Origin: Dehalococcoidia bacterium
Lineage (GTDB): Bacteria > Chloroflexota > Dehalococcoidia > Tepidiformales > Tepidiformaceae
Direction: 5' to 3'
NCBI GenBank assembly: GCA_009841435.1
Contig: VXLW01000015.1
Location: forward strand, 1 to 64,000
Length of the DNA stretch: 64,000 nucleotides
The translations under genes were made by a program, and so were the position numbers. The stretch's first letter is position 1. The number at the start of each line of letters is the position of its first letter. This document shows, piece by piece, positions 1 to 8,201 of the stretch. The notes under the pieces were generated by a model. The model saw only the letters and a program-made list of their open reading frames with translations. It was not told the DNA's origin and did not search any database.

Positions 1-770
1 GGGTGATGGGGGAGGCGATCCTGGCGGGGGCGCTTGACCGTGGGGTGGTCGCTGCGAGCGACGTGACGGTCGTCGAGCTGATCGCCGAACGCCGGGAGGA
101 CCTGGCGGCTCGCTACGGCGTCACCACGGCGGGCGAGGCCGGCGACGCGCTTGCCGGCGCCAGCCTCGTGCTGCTGGCCATCAAGCCACAGGAACTCCAC
201 AGCCTGTCCGGAAAGCTGGCGAGCGATGCGCTCCTGATATCGATCATGGCCGGCGTCCGGATCGCGAGCCTCGCGGAGCGCTTCGGGCACGACCGCATCG
301 TGCGCGTCATGCCCAACACTCCCGCCACCATCAACGCCGGCATGAGCGTCTGGACCGCGACTGAGTCGGTCGACGAGGGGCAGCGGGAGACCGTGCGCGA
401 GCTGCTGGGCGCGATCGGACAGGACCTCTACGTCGACGACGAGGGGAAGATCGACATGGCCACGGCGCTGAGCGGCAGCGGCCCCGCCTACGTGTTCCTG
501 TTCATCGAGGCGCTCATCGACGCGGGCGTGGCGATCGGCCTGACCCATGAGGAAGCGGAGGCGATGACGATGCAGACGCTTGCCGGCTCAGCCGCCTACG
601 CCCAGATCAGCGAGTACCCGCCGGCGACGCTGCGCGAGCGCGTCACCTCGAAGGGTGGCACCACGGCGGCGGGGCTGGCAGAGCTAGACCGCGGCGAATT
701 CCGGGCGCTCATCGAGGCGTGCGTACGCGCCGCCTGCGAGCGCTCGCGCGAGTTGGGAGCGGCCCAGTGA
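1..770 (+). CDS. proC: Pyrroline-5-carboxylate reductase (5' end outside window)
   Basis: Catalyses the last step of proline biosynthesis, NAD(P)H-dependent reduction of 1-pyrroline-5-carboxylate to proline, in the cytoplasm. The visible 255 residues begin inside the N-terminal Rossmann fold: the family normally starts with about 10 more residues ending in a GxGxMG motif, and only the VMGEAI end of it is present. So the gene is cut by the window edge and the GTG/ATG at 3-8 is not the true start. The C-terminal family signature is intact (GSGPAYVF near residue 156 and SKGGTTAAGL near 217). The stop overlaps the GTG start of the next gene (GTGA), the common proC-yggT arrangement. Confidence 0.95.
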   Translation, partial: VMGEAILAGALDRGVVAASDVTVVELIAERREDLAARYGVTTAGEAGDALAGASLVLLAIKPQELHSLSGKLASDALLISIMAGVRIASLAERFGHDRIVRVMPNTPATINAGMSVWTATESVDEGQRETVRELLGAIGQDLYVDDEGKIDMATALSGSGPAYVFLFIEALIDAGVAIGLTHEEAEAMTMQTLAGSAAYAQISEYPPATLRERVTSKGGTTAAGLAELDRGEFRALIEACVRAACERSRELGAAQ

Positions 771-1024
771 ACCCTGTTATCGCCGACCTGTTCCGGGCCT
801 TCCTCTACATCCTCATCGCGGCGATCGTGGCGCGGGCGCTGCTGAGCTGGTTCCCGATCTCGCGCACAAATCCGCTCATTCGGATCGTCCACCAGATCAC
901 GGATCCGCTGATCGACCCGGTGCGCCGCGCCATGCCACGCACGGGGATGATCGACCTTAGCCCGATGATCGTCATTATCGTGCTCTGGCTGATGATCTGG
1001 GTCGTGAACCGCGTCTCGAACTGA
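767..1024 (+). CDS. YggT family membrane protein
   Basis: An 85-residue integral membrane protein with two hydrophobic segments (roughly residues 5-28 and 60-82) separated by the conserved polar stretch NPLIRIVHQITDPLIDPVRR, diagnostic of YggT/YlmG proteins. Family members are linked to cell division, osmotic tolerance or membrane-complex assembly; no biochemical activity is settled. I chose the GTG at 767, which overlaps the proC stop by 4 bases, over an upstream ATG at 719 that lies inside proC. Translational coupling to proC is likely. Confidence 0.85.
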   Translation: MNPVIADLFRAFLYILIAAIVARALLSWFPISRTNPLIRIVHQITDPLIDPVRRAMPRTGMIDLSPMIVIIVLWLMIWVVNRVSN

Positions 1025-1037
1025 GGCTCGGCGCCCG

Positions 1038-3476
1038 CTAGACGACGACGTTGAGCAGCTTGCCGGGCACGTAGATCACGCGGCGCGGCTCCTTGCCCTC
1101 GACCCAACCCTGCACCCGGTCGCTCGCCAGCGCACCGGCGAGCGCGTCGTCCTCGCCGGCGTCTACGGGGAGGGTGACGTGGTCCCGCACCTTGCCGTTG
1201 ACCTGCACGACAATCTCGACCGTCTCCTCGGCGACGAGCGACTCGTCGAACTCGGGCCAGGCCTGCTGGTGGACGCTGTAGGGCTTGCCGCGCTGGTCCC
1301 AGAGCTCCTCGGCGATGTGGGGGGCGAGGGGGGCCGTCAGCAGGATGAGCGTCTCGACGGAGCGCTCCCAGGTGGCTCCGTCGACGCCTCCCGACTCACG
1401 CGCACGCGAGAGGGCGGTCGTTAGCTCCATCAGGCGCGCGATGGCGGTGTTGAAGCGAAACTCCTCGATGTCGTTGCTGACGTCGCGGATGGTGCGATGG
1501 GTGGCGGCCACGAGCTCCCGCGACACGGCGCCGTCGCCGGCTTCGGGAGGGGCTTCGGTCGCAACGGACCAGAGGCGGTTGAGCCAGCGCACGATGCCGG
1601 GCATGCCGCTCGGGTTGTAGGGCCCGCCCTGGTCCCAGGGGCCAACGAACATGAGCTGGCAGCGGAAGGCGTCGGCGCCGTGCTGCGCAACCAGGTCGTC
1701 GGGCGCGACGACGTTGCCGCGGCTCTTGGACATGCGGTTGCCGTCGGGGCCGAGGATGACGCCCTGGTTGAAGAGGCGCTTCATCGGCTCGTCGCCCTCG
1801 ACAATGCCCATGTCGCGCGCCGCCTTCCAGAAGAAGCGCGTGTAGAGGAGGTGCATGACCGCGTGCTCGGCGCCGCCCGTGTAGAGGTCGACCGGGAGCC
1901 ACTGGCGCATCGCTTCCGCCGAGAAGGGGCGCTCGGGGTTGTGGGGGTCGACGTAGCGCATCTGGTACCAGCTCGAGCACATGAAGGTGTCGAGCGTGTC
2001 TGTCTCGCGGCGGGCGGTGGCGTCACACTGCGGACAGTCGACGTTGACCCACTCCTCGATCTGCGTCAGAGGCGATTGACCGGTCGGCTCGAAGTGCACG
2101 TCGTCAGGAAGGACGACGGGGAGGTCGTCCTCGGGCACGGGCACCACGCCGCAAGAGTCGCAGTGAATCATGGGGATCGGCGTGCCCCAGTAGCGCTGGC
2201 GCGAGATGAGCCAGTCGCGCAGGCGGTAAGTGATCGCCCCCGTGCCGGCGCCTTCCGCCTCGGCGTGGGCGATGACAGCGGGGATGGCCTCGCTCGCAGG
2301 GGTCCCGTCGAAGGGGCCCGAGTTGATCATCGCGCCGCCCTGCGTGAAGGCCGCCTCAAGGGGAACGTCCACATCGATCTCGGGGTGGTCGAAGACCGGA
2401 ACGACATCGAGCCCGTGGTCGCGGGCGAATTCGAAGTCGCGCTCGTCGTGCGCGGGGACGGCCATGATCGCACCGGTCCCGTAGGTCACGAGCACGTAGT
2501 CGGCGATCCAGATGGGGATGCGCTCGCCGTTGAACGGGTTGACGGCGTAGGCCCCGGTGAATACGCCCGTCTTCTCCCGCTCGGTGGAGAGCCGCTCAAC
2601 CTCGGCGACACGCGACGTGGCAGCGACGTACGCCTCGACAGCCTCGCGCTGCCCGTCGGTGGTGATGCGCTCGACGAGCTCGTGCTCCGGCGCGAGCACC
2701 ATGAAGGTGGCCCCGTAGACGGTGTCGGGACGGGTCGTGAAGACGGTCAGAGCCTCGTCAACGCCCTCGACATCGACGGGGAAGCGCAGGTTGGCCCCCT
2801 CGGAGCGGCCGATCCAGTTCCGCTGCATGGTGGTGACGCGCTCGGGCCAGTCCATGCCGCCGAAGTCCAGCAGTTCCTCGGCGTAGGCGGTGATACGGAA
2901 GAACCACTGCGTGAGGAAGCGGCGCTCGACGGGGTCGTCGGAGCGCTCACAGAGGCCGTCGAGCACCTGCTCGTTGGCGAGCACGGTCTGGCAGCCGGGG
3001 CACCAGTTGGCGGCGGCCTCGGCGCGGTAGGCAAGGCCCTGCTCGTACAGCTTCAGGAACCACCACTGGGTCCAGCGGTAGTAGTCGGGGTCGCAGGTGA
3101 CGATCTCGCGCTCCCAGTCGAAGCTGGCGCCCATCGAGCGGAGCTGCTGGCGCATGCGCTCGATGTTCCCGTAGGTCCACTCCTTCGGGTCGACGCCGCG
3201 CTGGATGGCAGCGTTCTCGGCGGGCAGGCCGAAGGCGTCGAAACCGATAGGGAAGAGCACGTTGTACCCCTGCATGCGGCGGAAACGGGCGAAGGAGTCG
3301 GGGGGCGTCATGGCGTACCAGTGGCCCGTGTGGAAGTCGCCCGAGGGGTAGGGGAACATCGTGAGCACGTACCACGGCGGGCGCTCGTCGTCGTCGCTGG
3401 CGTGGTCGATGCCATCGGCTTGCCAGCGTTCGCGCCACTTCGGCTCGATGGTGTGCGGGTCGTAGCGATCTACCAT
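1038..3476 (-). CDS. leuS: Leucyl-tRNA synthetase
   Basis: Class I aminoacyl-tRNA synthetase charging tRNA-Leu. The 812-residue length is normal for bacterial LeuRS. The HIGH signature appears as HTGH at residues 49-52 (usually HVGH or HMGH). The CP1 editing domain follows, with the T-rich TTRPDT motif. The second catalytic signature reads RMSKS (KMSKS type) in the context GNRMSKSRGN. The C-terminal anticodon-binding region is present and ends with the usual QVNGKVR tail domain. A GAGGAG Shine-Dalgarno sequence lies just upstream of the ATG. The gene is convergent with yggT, and its 178-base leader contains two hairpins (listed separately). Confidence 0.97.
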   Translation of the reverse strand: MVDRYDPHTIEPKWRERWQADGIDHASDDDERPPWYVLTMFPYPSGDFHTGHWYAMTPPDSFARFRRMQGYNVLFPIGFDAFGLPAENAAIQRGVDPKEWTYGNIERMRQQLRSMGASFDWEREIVTCDPDYYRWTQWWFLKLYEQGLAYRAEAAANWCPGCQTVLANEQVLDGLCERSDDPVERRFLTQWFFRITAYAEELLDFGGMDWPERVTTMQRNWIGRSEGANLRFPVDVEGVDEALTVFTTRPDTVYGATFMVLAPEHELVERITTDGQREAVEAYVAATSRVAEVERLSTEREKTGVFTGAYAVNPFNGERIPIWIADYVLVTYGTGAIMAVPAHDERDFEFARDHGLDVVPVFDHPEIDVDVPLEAAFTQGGAMINSGPFDGTPASEAIPAVIAHAEAEGAGTGAITYRLRDWLISRQRYWGTPIPMIHCDSCGVVPVPEDDLPVVLPDDVHFEPTGQSPLTQIEEWVNVDCPQCDATARRETDTLDTFMCSSWYQMRYVDPHNPERPFSAEAMRQWLPVDLYTGGAEHAVMHLLYTRFFWKAARDMGIVEGDEPMKRLFNQGVILGPDGNRMSKSRGNVVAPDDLVAQHGADAFRCQLMFVGPWDQGGPYNPSGMPGIVRWLNRLWSVATEAPPEAGDGAVSRELVAATHRTIRDVSNDIEEFRFNTAIARLMELTTALSRARESGGVDGATWERSVETLILLTAPLAPHIAEELWDQRGKPYSVHQQAWPEFDESLVAEETVEIVVQVNGKVRDHVTLPVDAGEDDALAGALASDRVQGWVEGKEPRRVIYVPGKLLNVVV

Positions 3477-3501
3477 GAAGCTCCTCGTTCAGCGGGAGGG
3501 T

Positions 3502-3579
3502 CCGGCCCACATCGGGCCGGGCAGCAGGACACAGGGGCAGGTCTGGGGAGAGGCCTCGCCGGCTATGCGCCGCGAGGCC
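3502..3579 (-). promoter_or_regulatory. Possible structured 5' leader of leuS
   Basis: The 178-base gap upstream of leuS holds two inverted repeats: CCGGCCC/GGGCCGG (3502-3508 and 3514-3520, 5-nt loop) and GGCCTCGC/GCGAGGCC (3552-3559 and 3572-3579, 12-nt loop). I found no T-box antiterminator motif and no U-run after either stem. They may be leader hairpins or chance palindromes in high-GC DNA. No clear promoter hexamers were recognised in the gap. Confidence 0.25.
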
Positions 3580-3654
3580 GTCGAAGGGCGAGCCTTGAGC
3601 CGGGCCACATCGAATGCATCGTGTTCACGATGGTAGCGAAGCCTGCGGTGAGCG

Positions 3655-4224
3655 TCATCCCGCGTCCCTGGTTGCGGGGCGCTTCGGGTAGTGCGCGACG
3701 AAGAGCGTCTCGAAGTTGCGTTCCGAGGAGCAGGTCTGGCAGGTGAGATACCAGACCCAGATGGCGGCGGGATTGCGGCCGTAACGCTCCCGAGCCATGT
3801 CGCGGGTTTCCTTCACGATGGTCTTCATCTGGCCCCAGGGGGCGGGCAACAGCCGGGTGAAGACGACGCCGCCGGGGGTCACGATGTCGCGACGGGAGGT
3901 GTCAGCGTCCTCAACCTCCATCATGACCGTACGGCGCAGGCGTCCAGGACCCATGATCAGCATCGCGTCCTCGGGGACGTGGCCGGCAGCCTCGGCGCGG
4001 GCGACCAGCTTGCGCCGGTTGGCCCAGAAGCCAATGGGGACGCCGAGGAAAGCGGGGATGCCTATCTTCGCGAAAGTGATGTCGCTCCAGTCGCTCTCCA
4101 CCTCGTGCCACTCGTTGCGGTCGAGTTGCGGGCAGTCGCAGGGCTCTGGACCTCCAGGATCGATTGGGGACGGGCGGCTCCTGCCGACCTGATCAACGGG
4201 AACGCGGCGGCGCTCCTCGGTCAT
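3655..4224 (-). CDS. Conserved-looking protein of unknown function
   Basis: A 189-residue soluble protein that I cannot assign to a family. It has an N-terminal CDCPQLDRNEWHE segment, a hydrophobic stretch near residues 50-68 (IGIPAFLGVPIGFWANR), which is too short and mixed to be a confident membrane segment, and a C-terminal CQTC motif. The four cysteines could bind metal or form disulfides. The start overlaps the stop of the upstream gene by 4 bases (ATGA), so the pair is probably co-translated. It sits downstream of argG on the same strand. Codon use looks like that of its neighbours. Confidence 0.6.
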   Translation of the reverse strand: MTEERRRVPVDQVGRSRPSPIDPGGPEPCDCPQLDRNEWHEVESDWSDITFAKIGIPAFLGVPIGFWANRRKLVARAEAAGHVPEDAMLIMGPGRLRRTVMMEVEDADTSRRDIVTPGGVVFTRLLPAPWGQMKTIVKETRDMARERYGRNPAAIWVWYLTCQTCSSERNFETLFVAHYPKRPATRDAG

Positions 4225-4574
4225 GACGCGCCGGACGCGAGGCTGCGGGCCACGGCGACGAGCTCGGGACGCTCGGCGAGGGTCGCGGCGGAGATCACGA
4301 CGATGGAGTCGACTCGCCCCTCGCGCTCGACCTGCGCCTCCAGCCAGGCCTCGCCCACGGCGCGAGCGGCCTCGGCGCGGAAGTCGGCACCGTCCTCAGC
4401 GGAGGCCGCCTGCGCAAGCGCCTCGGCGGCGGCATCCTGCAGGAGGACGGCGACCTCGCGGGCGGGGCGGTTGGGCCAGTCGAGGACGAAGTCGGCCTGG
4501 GTTCCGCCCCAGAGCTCGGCGCCATCGCCGGGGCCGTGGTAGGTGATCGTGGTCGTCTCGGACGCTGCGCTCAC
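4221..4574 (-). CDS. Small hypothetical protein
   Basis: A 117-residue, Ala/Glu-rich soluble protein of unknown function. The N-terminal part is beta-rich (TTTITYHGPGDGAELWGG) and the middle is predicted helical (AAAEALAQAASAED). It overlaps argG upstream by 4 bases and the 189-residue gene downstream by 4 bases, so all three probably belong to one transcript. No motif is recognised. The tight coupling to argG is the only functional hint and may be coincidental. Confidence 0.55.
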   Translation of the reverse strand: MSAASETTTITYHGPGDGAELWGGTQADFVLDWPNRPAREVAVLLQDAAAEALAQAASAEDGADFRAEAARAVGEAWLEAQVEREGRVDSIVVISAATLAERPELVAVARSLASGAS

Positions 4575-5815
4575 TCTGAGGCCTCCTCGCGGGGCTGGGC
4601 GATGCGGAGAGCCTGGGGCAGCTGGTCGAGCAGCTGCTGGCGGGCCTGTACGCGCGTCTGCAGCCCCCAGATGTCGATGAAGCCGACCGCCGAGGCATGG
4701 TCGAACGCGTCCTCGCGGTCGTAGGTAGCGAGAGCCCGGTCGTACAGCGAGGACTCGGCGCGGCGGCCGGTCACGGTGACGGCGCCACGGTGGAGGCGCA
4801 GACGCACCTGCCCGCTGACGAAGCGCTGGGTGCTGGCCGTATAGGCAGCAAGATCCTGGTGGTGGGCGCTGAACCAGAGCCCGTCGTAGATGAGCTCGGC
4901 GTACTGGGCGGCAATCTCGCGCTTCAGCTTCTGCTGCTGTCTCGAGAGGGTCATCGTCTCCAGCGCACGGTGGGCGGCGAAGAGGACGGTCGCGGCGGGC
5001 GCCTCGTAAATCTCGCGGCTCTTGATGCCGACGAGGCGGTCCTCAATGTGATCGACGCGACCGACGCCGTGCTGACCGCCAAGGTCGTTGAGACGCTCAA
5101 CGAGGGCGACCGGGTCGAGTGCCTCGCCGTCGACGGTGGTGGGGAAGCCCTTGTCGAAGCCGATCTCGACGTCGACGCCCTGGTCGGGGGCGTCCTCGGG
5201 GGCGGTCGTCCAGACGTAGGCCTCGGGCGGAGGCGCGGTCCAGGGGTCTTCGAGCACGCCGGCCTCGACGCTGCGGCCCCAGATGTTCTCGTCGATGCTG
5301 AAAGAGCCCTTCACCTCCCAGGCGAGGGCGATGCCGTGCTCCTGGAGGTACTCGATCTCCATCTCGCGCGACATCGCCTCCTCGCGCGTTGGGGCGACGA
5401 TGGCGAGGGCGGGGTCGAGGGTGCGGATGCCGACGTCGAAGCGGACCTGGTCGTTGCCCTTGCCCGTGCAGCCGTGGGCGACGGCGACGGCGCCCTCGTC
5501 GTGCGCGACATCGACGAGCAGCTTGGCCATGAGCGGTCGCGCGAGGGCGGTAGCGAGGGGATAGGCGTCCTGGTAGAGGGCGCCGGCGGCAAGGGCTGGG
5601 AAGGCGAAGTAGCGTAGGAAGTCCTCGCGCGCGTCCTCGACAATGACCTTGGCGGCGCCGGCGGCGAGGCCGCGCTCCTCGAGCACGGCCTGCTCGCGGC
5701 TCATGCCCACATCGATGTTGAGAGCGACGACGTCGTAGCCGCGCTCCTTCGTGAGCCAGGTGATGGCCGTCGTGGTATCAAGGCCGCCGCTATAGGCGAG
5801 AACGAGTTTGGGCAC
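4571..5815 (-). CDS. argG: Argininosuccinate synthase
   Basis: Ligates citrulline and aspartate with ATP hydrolysis to AMP, the penultimate step of arginine synthesis. The protein is 414 residues, the usual size. The N-terminal PP-loop ATP pyrophosphatase motif AYSGGLDTT lies at residues 7-15. Further family motifs are the HGCTGKGNDQVRFD segment near residue 115 and the EDRLVGIKSREIYE segment in the C-terminal half. The start is GTG (MPKLVLAYSGG). It is the last biosynthetic gene of the argC-J-B-D-G block. The first steps and argG are here, but argF and argH are not in the window. Confidence 0.97.
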   Translation of the reverse strand: MPKLVLAYSGGLDTTTAITWLTKERGYDVVALNIDVGMSREQAVLEERGLAAGAAKVIVEDAREDFLRYFAFPALAAGALYQDAYPLATALARPLMAKLLVDVAHDEGAVAVAHGCTGKGNDQVRFDVGIRTLDPALAIVAPTREEAMSREMEIEYLQEHGIALAWEVKGSFSIDENIWGRSVEAGVLEDPWTAPPPEAYVWTTAPEDAPDQGVDVEIGFDKGFPTTVDGEALDPVALVERLNDLGGQHGVGRVDHIEDRLVGIKSREIYEAPAATVLFAAHRALETMTLSRQQQKLKREIAAQYAELIYDGLWFSAHHQDLAAYTASTQRFVSGQVRLRLHRGAVTVTGRRAESSLYDRALATYDREDAFDHASAVGFIDIWGLQTRVQARQQLLDQLPQALRIAQPREEASE

Positions 5816-5875
5816 GCGGGCCTGCCTTTCCGTCTAGTCCCCCAAAGCGTAGCGCGCCCGCCGCTCGTGCGGCAG

Positions 5876-6154
5876 TCAGAGCACCCGCCGGAGCACCGTC
5901 CAGGCCCCGACAGTGCTTGCGAGCGCGACCATGACCAGCACGAACACGACCACGCCAAGGGCGGTGGGGAGCGACCCAACCAGGGCGAAGGGGGTGAAGG
6001 CAAGGCCGATGGCGCCGGCCGCCACGCTTCCCAGGATGAGGGTGGCAGGCGGGGCGATGGCGGCGTCGGCAGCGCGGGCGGCGAGCAGCAGTCGCAAACC
6101 CACACCCGCCACGCCGACGGACGCGAGCGTGCCGACGGCAAGGAGCAGACCCAT
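5876..6154 (-). CDS. Small membrane protein inside the arginine operon
   Basis: A 92-residue, strongly hydrophobic protein with about three membrane segments (residues 3-27, 35-55 and 62-85) and few charged residues. No family recognised. Its ATG overlaps the argD stop by one base (TAATG), so it is very likely translated with argD, and argG follows 60 bases later. A role in transport or membrane anchoring of arginine metabolism would be speculation. Confidence 0.6.
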   Translation of the reverse strand: MGLLLAVGTLASVGVAGVGLRLLLAARAADAAIAPPATLILGSVAAGAIGLAFTPFALVGSLPTALGVVVFVLVMVALASTVGAWTVLRRVL

Positions 6155-7344
6155 TACGAGGTCGCTAACTGGATGGCCTCCTCGAGGATGTCGCAGGCGC
6201 GGTCGATCTCGTCGTCTTCGACGATGAGGGCGGGCATCAGGCGGATGCGGTCGGGGCGCACGTTGTTCACGAGCAGGCCCCGCTCGCGGCAGAGCGTGAC
6301 GACCCCGGCGGCAGCCTCGCTGGAGAGGCTGACGGCGAGCAGCAGGCCACGGCCGCGCACCTCCGTTACGGCGGGGAGGCTGTCTTCCATCGCCCTCAGG
6401 CGGGCGACGAGCCGGTCGGAAGCGCGGCGGGCGGCGGCGAGCACGTCGTTCTCGAAGATCTGCCGAAGAACGGCGACGCCGGCCGCGGTGGCGACGGGGT
6501 TCGCGCCGAAGGTCGTGCCGTGGTCACCGGGGACGAGGTGGCCGGCAAGCTCCTCGCGGGCGAGGACGGCGCCGATGGGCAGACCGCCGGCGAGGCCCTT
6601 GGCCACGCACATGATGTCGGGCTCGATGCCGTCCTGCTCGTGCGCCCACAGGGTTCCGGTGCGCCCGATGCCGGACTGGATCTCATCGAGGATGAGGAGC
6701 AGGCCGTTCTCGTCGCACCAGTCGCGGACGCCCTGCAGATAGCCGGGGGCGGGAGCGTTCACGCCGCCCTCACCCTGAATGGGCTCCATGAGGACGGCCA
6801 CGGTGTTGTCGTCGGTGGCGGCCTTGAGGGCGTCGAGGTCGTTCCAGGGGACGTGCGAGAAGCCGGTGGGGAGGGGCTCGAAGGGCTCACGGTAACGAGC
6901 GGTGCCGGTGGCCGCGAGGGCGCCGAGGCTGCGTCCGTGGAAGCCGTCCTGCATAGCGATGATGCCGTGCTTTCCACCCTGCTCGTCGTGCCCCCAGCGG
7001 CGGGCGACCTTGATGGCGGCCTCGATCGCCTCGGCGCCGGAGTTGCAGAAGAAGACCCGGTCGAGGGGCGAGTTCTCCACGAGCAGCTCGGCCAGCTCGA
7101 TCATCGGGGTGGTGTAGTAGAGGTTGGAGACGTGGATGAGCTGCTCCGCCTGGGCGGCGGCGGCAGCGGCGACAGCGGGGTGGGAGTGGCCCAGCGAGGT
7201 GACGGCAAGGCCACCGACGAAGTCGAGGTACTCGTTGCCCTCGCTGTCCCAGACGCGCGATCCCTCGCCGCGCTCAAGCACGATCGGCTGGCGGCCGTAG
7301 TTCTGAAAGAGGTACTTGCTGTCGCGTTCGATCCAGTCGCTCAT
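6154..7344 (-). CDS. argD: Acetylornithine aminotransferase
   Basis: PLP-dependent class III aminotransferase converting N-acetylglutamate semialdehyde to N-acetylornithine. The 396 residues match the family length. The pyridoxal lysine lies in the CVAKGLAGGLPIGAV segment, preceded by the conserved LILDEIQSGIGRTG motif and the GAEAIEAAIKVARR motif near residue 108. I set the start at the ATG giving MSDWIERDSKY because an upstream open frame running into argB lacks family similarity. It lies between argB and the small membrane gene, all on the minus strand. Confidence 0.97.
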   Translation of the reverse strand: MSDWIERDSKYLFQNYGRQPIVLERGEGSRVWDSEGNEYLDFVGGLAVTSLGHSHPAVAAAAAAQAEQLIHVSNLYYTTPMIELAELLVENSPLDRVFFCNSGAEAIEAAIKVARRWGHDEQGGKHGIIAMQDGFHGRSLGALAATGTARYREPFEPLPTGFSHVPWNDLDALKAATDDNTVAVLMEPIQGEGGVNAPAPGYLQGVRDWCDENGLLLILDEIQSGIGRTGTLWAHEQDGIEPDIMCVAKGLAGGLPIGAVLAREELAGHLVPGDHGTTFGANPVATAAGVAVLRQIFENDVLAAARRASDRLVARLRAMEDSLPAVTEVRGRGLLLAVSLSSEAAAGVVTLCRERGLLVNNVRPDRIRLMPALIVEDDEIDRACDILEEAIQLATS

Positions 7345-7421
7345 GCCGTTGGGGCTCCTGTCGGGATGATGTTGAGGTCGGGATGGGGATTGTACGCGGC
7401 GCCCGTGTACGGGCCCTGCGG

Positions 7422-8201
7422 TCAGGGACGGGCAGGCGGGAAGACAGTCCCGAGGCCCTCGCGGGCGAGCAGGGCGCCGGGGACGCGCCCATCGATGATG
7501 TGGCTGGGGACGCCGAGCTCGGCGGCGAGCAGACAGGCGTCGGTCTTGGGGATCATGCCGCCGGCGATGACGCCCGATTCGCGCAGCGCGCCCACCGCAG
7601 CAGCATCGAGTTCGGGGATGACGGCGCCGTCTTCGCCGCGCACACCCTCGACATCGGTCAGGAAGACCAGCTCGCGGGCGTCGACGGCGCTGGCAATCCA
7701 GCCCGCGGCCTCGTCGGCGTTCACGTTCACGAGCTGGTCGCCGTCTTCGCCGGGTACGTAGCCGACTGGGCTGACGACGGGCACGAAACCGGCGTCGCGA
7801 AGGGCGAGCACGGCCTCGGGATGGGCCGCGACGGGCGTCCCGACGAAACCCAACTCGGGGCGCCGCTGCTCGCACTCGAGCGTGCGTCCATCGGCGCCGG
7901 AGAGCCCGGCTGCGCGGGCGCCGGCGGCGTTCAGAGCGGAGACGATGCGCTTGTTCACAAGTCCGGCGAAGACGGCCACGATGACCGGTAGGGCGCGCTC
8001 GTCGGTGGCGCGCAGGCCGTCGATGAAGCGGCTCTCGATACCGATCGCGTCGAGCCAGCGGCTGGCTTCGGCGCCGCCGCCGTGGACAACGATGGGACGT
8101 TCGCCGGCGCGGTCGAGGGCGGCGATGTCGTGGAAGGTCGTGTCGGCGGCACCGAGGGTGCTGCCACCCACTTTGATGACGAGGGGCCGCGTTTCGCTCA
8201 C
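7422..8201 (-). CDS. argB: Acetylglutamate kinase
   Basis: Phosphorylates N-acetylglutamate, the second step of arginine biosynthesis. The 259 residues show the amino acid kinase fold: KVGGS at residues 10-14, the HGGGAEAS substrate loop near residue 40, the VNVNADEAAG motif and the AGGMIPKTDA loop near the C-terminus. It is slightly short relative to arginine-inhibited hexameric enzymes and lacks an obvious N-terminal extension helix, so it may be a dimeric, arginine-insensitive form (inference). Its start overlaps the argJ stop by 4 bases. Confidence 0.96.
   Translation of the reverse strand: MSETRPLVIKVGGSTLGAADTTFHDIAALDRAGERPIVVHGGGAEASRWLDAIGIESRFIDGLRATDERALPVIVAVFAGLVNKRIVSALNAAGARAAGLSGADGRTLECEQRRPELGFVGTPVAAHPEAVLALRDAGFVPVVSPVGYVPGEDGDQLVNVNADEAAGWIASAVDARELVFLTDVEGVRGEDGAVIPELDAAAVGALRESGVIAGGMIPKTDACLLAAELGVPSHIIDGRVPGALLAREGLGTVFPPARP

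Noticed and set aside
3477-3654. T-box riboswitch in the leuS leader
   Set aside because: No antiterminator consensus (TGGNACCGCG type) and no terminator with a U-run were found.
1497-3746. 749-codon open frame on the plus strand opposite leuS
   Set aside because: It is antisense to a clear leuS gene; long empty frames opposite genes are expected in high-GC DNA, and its product is Arg/Gly/Val-rich with no family motif.
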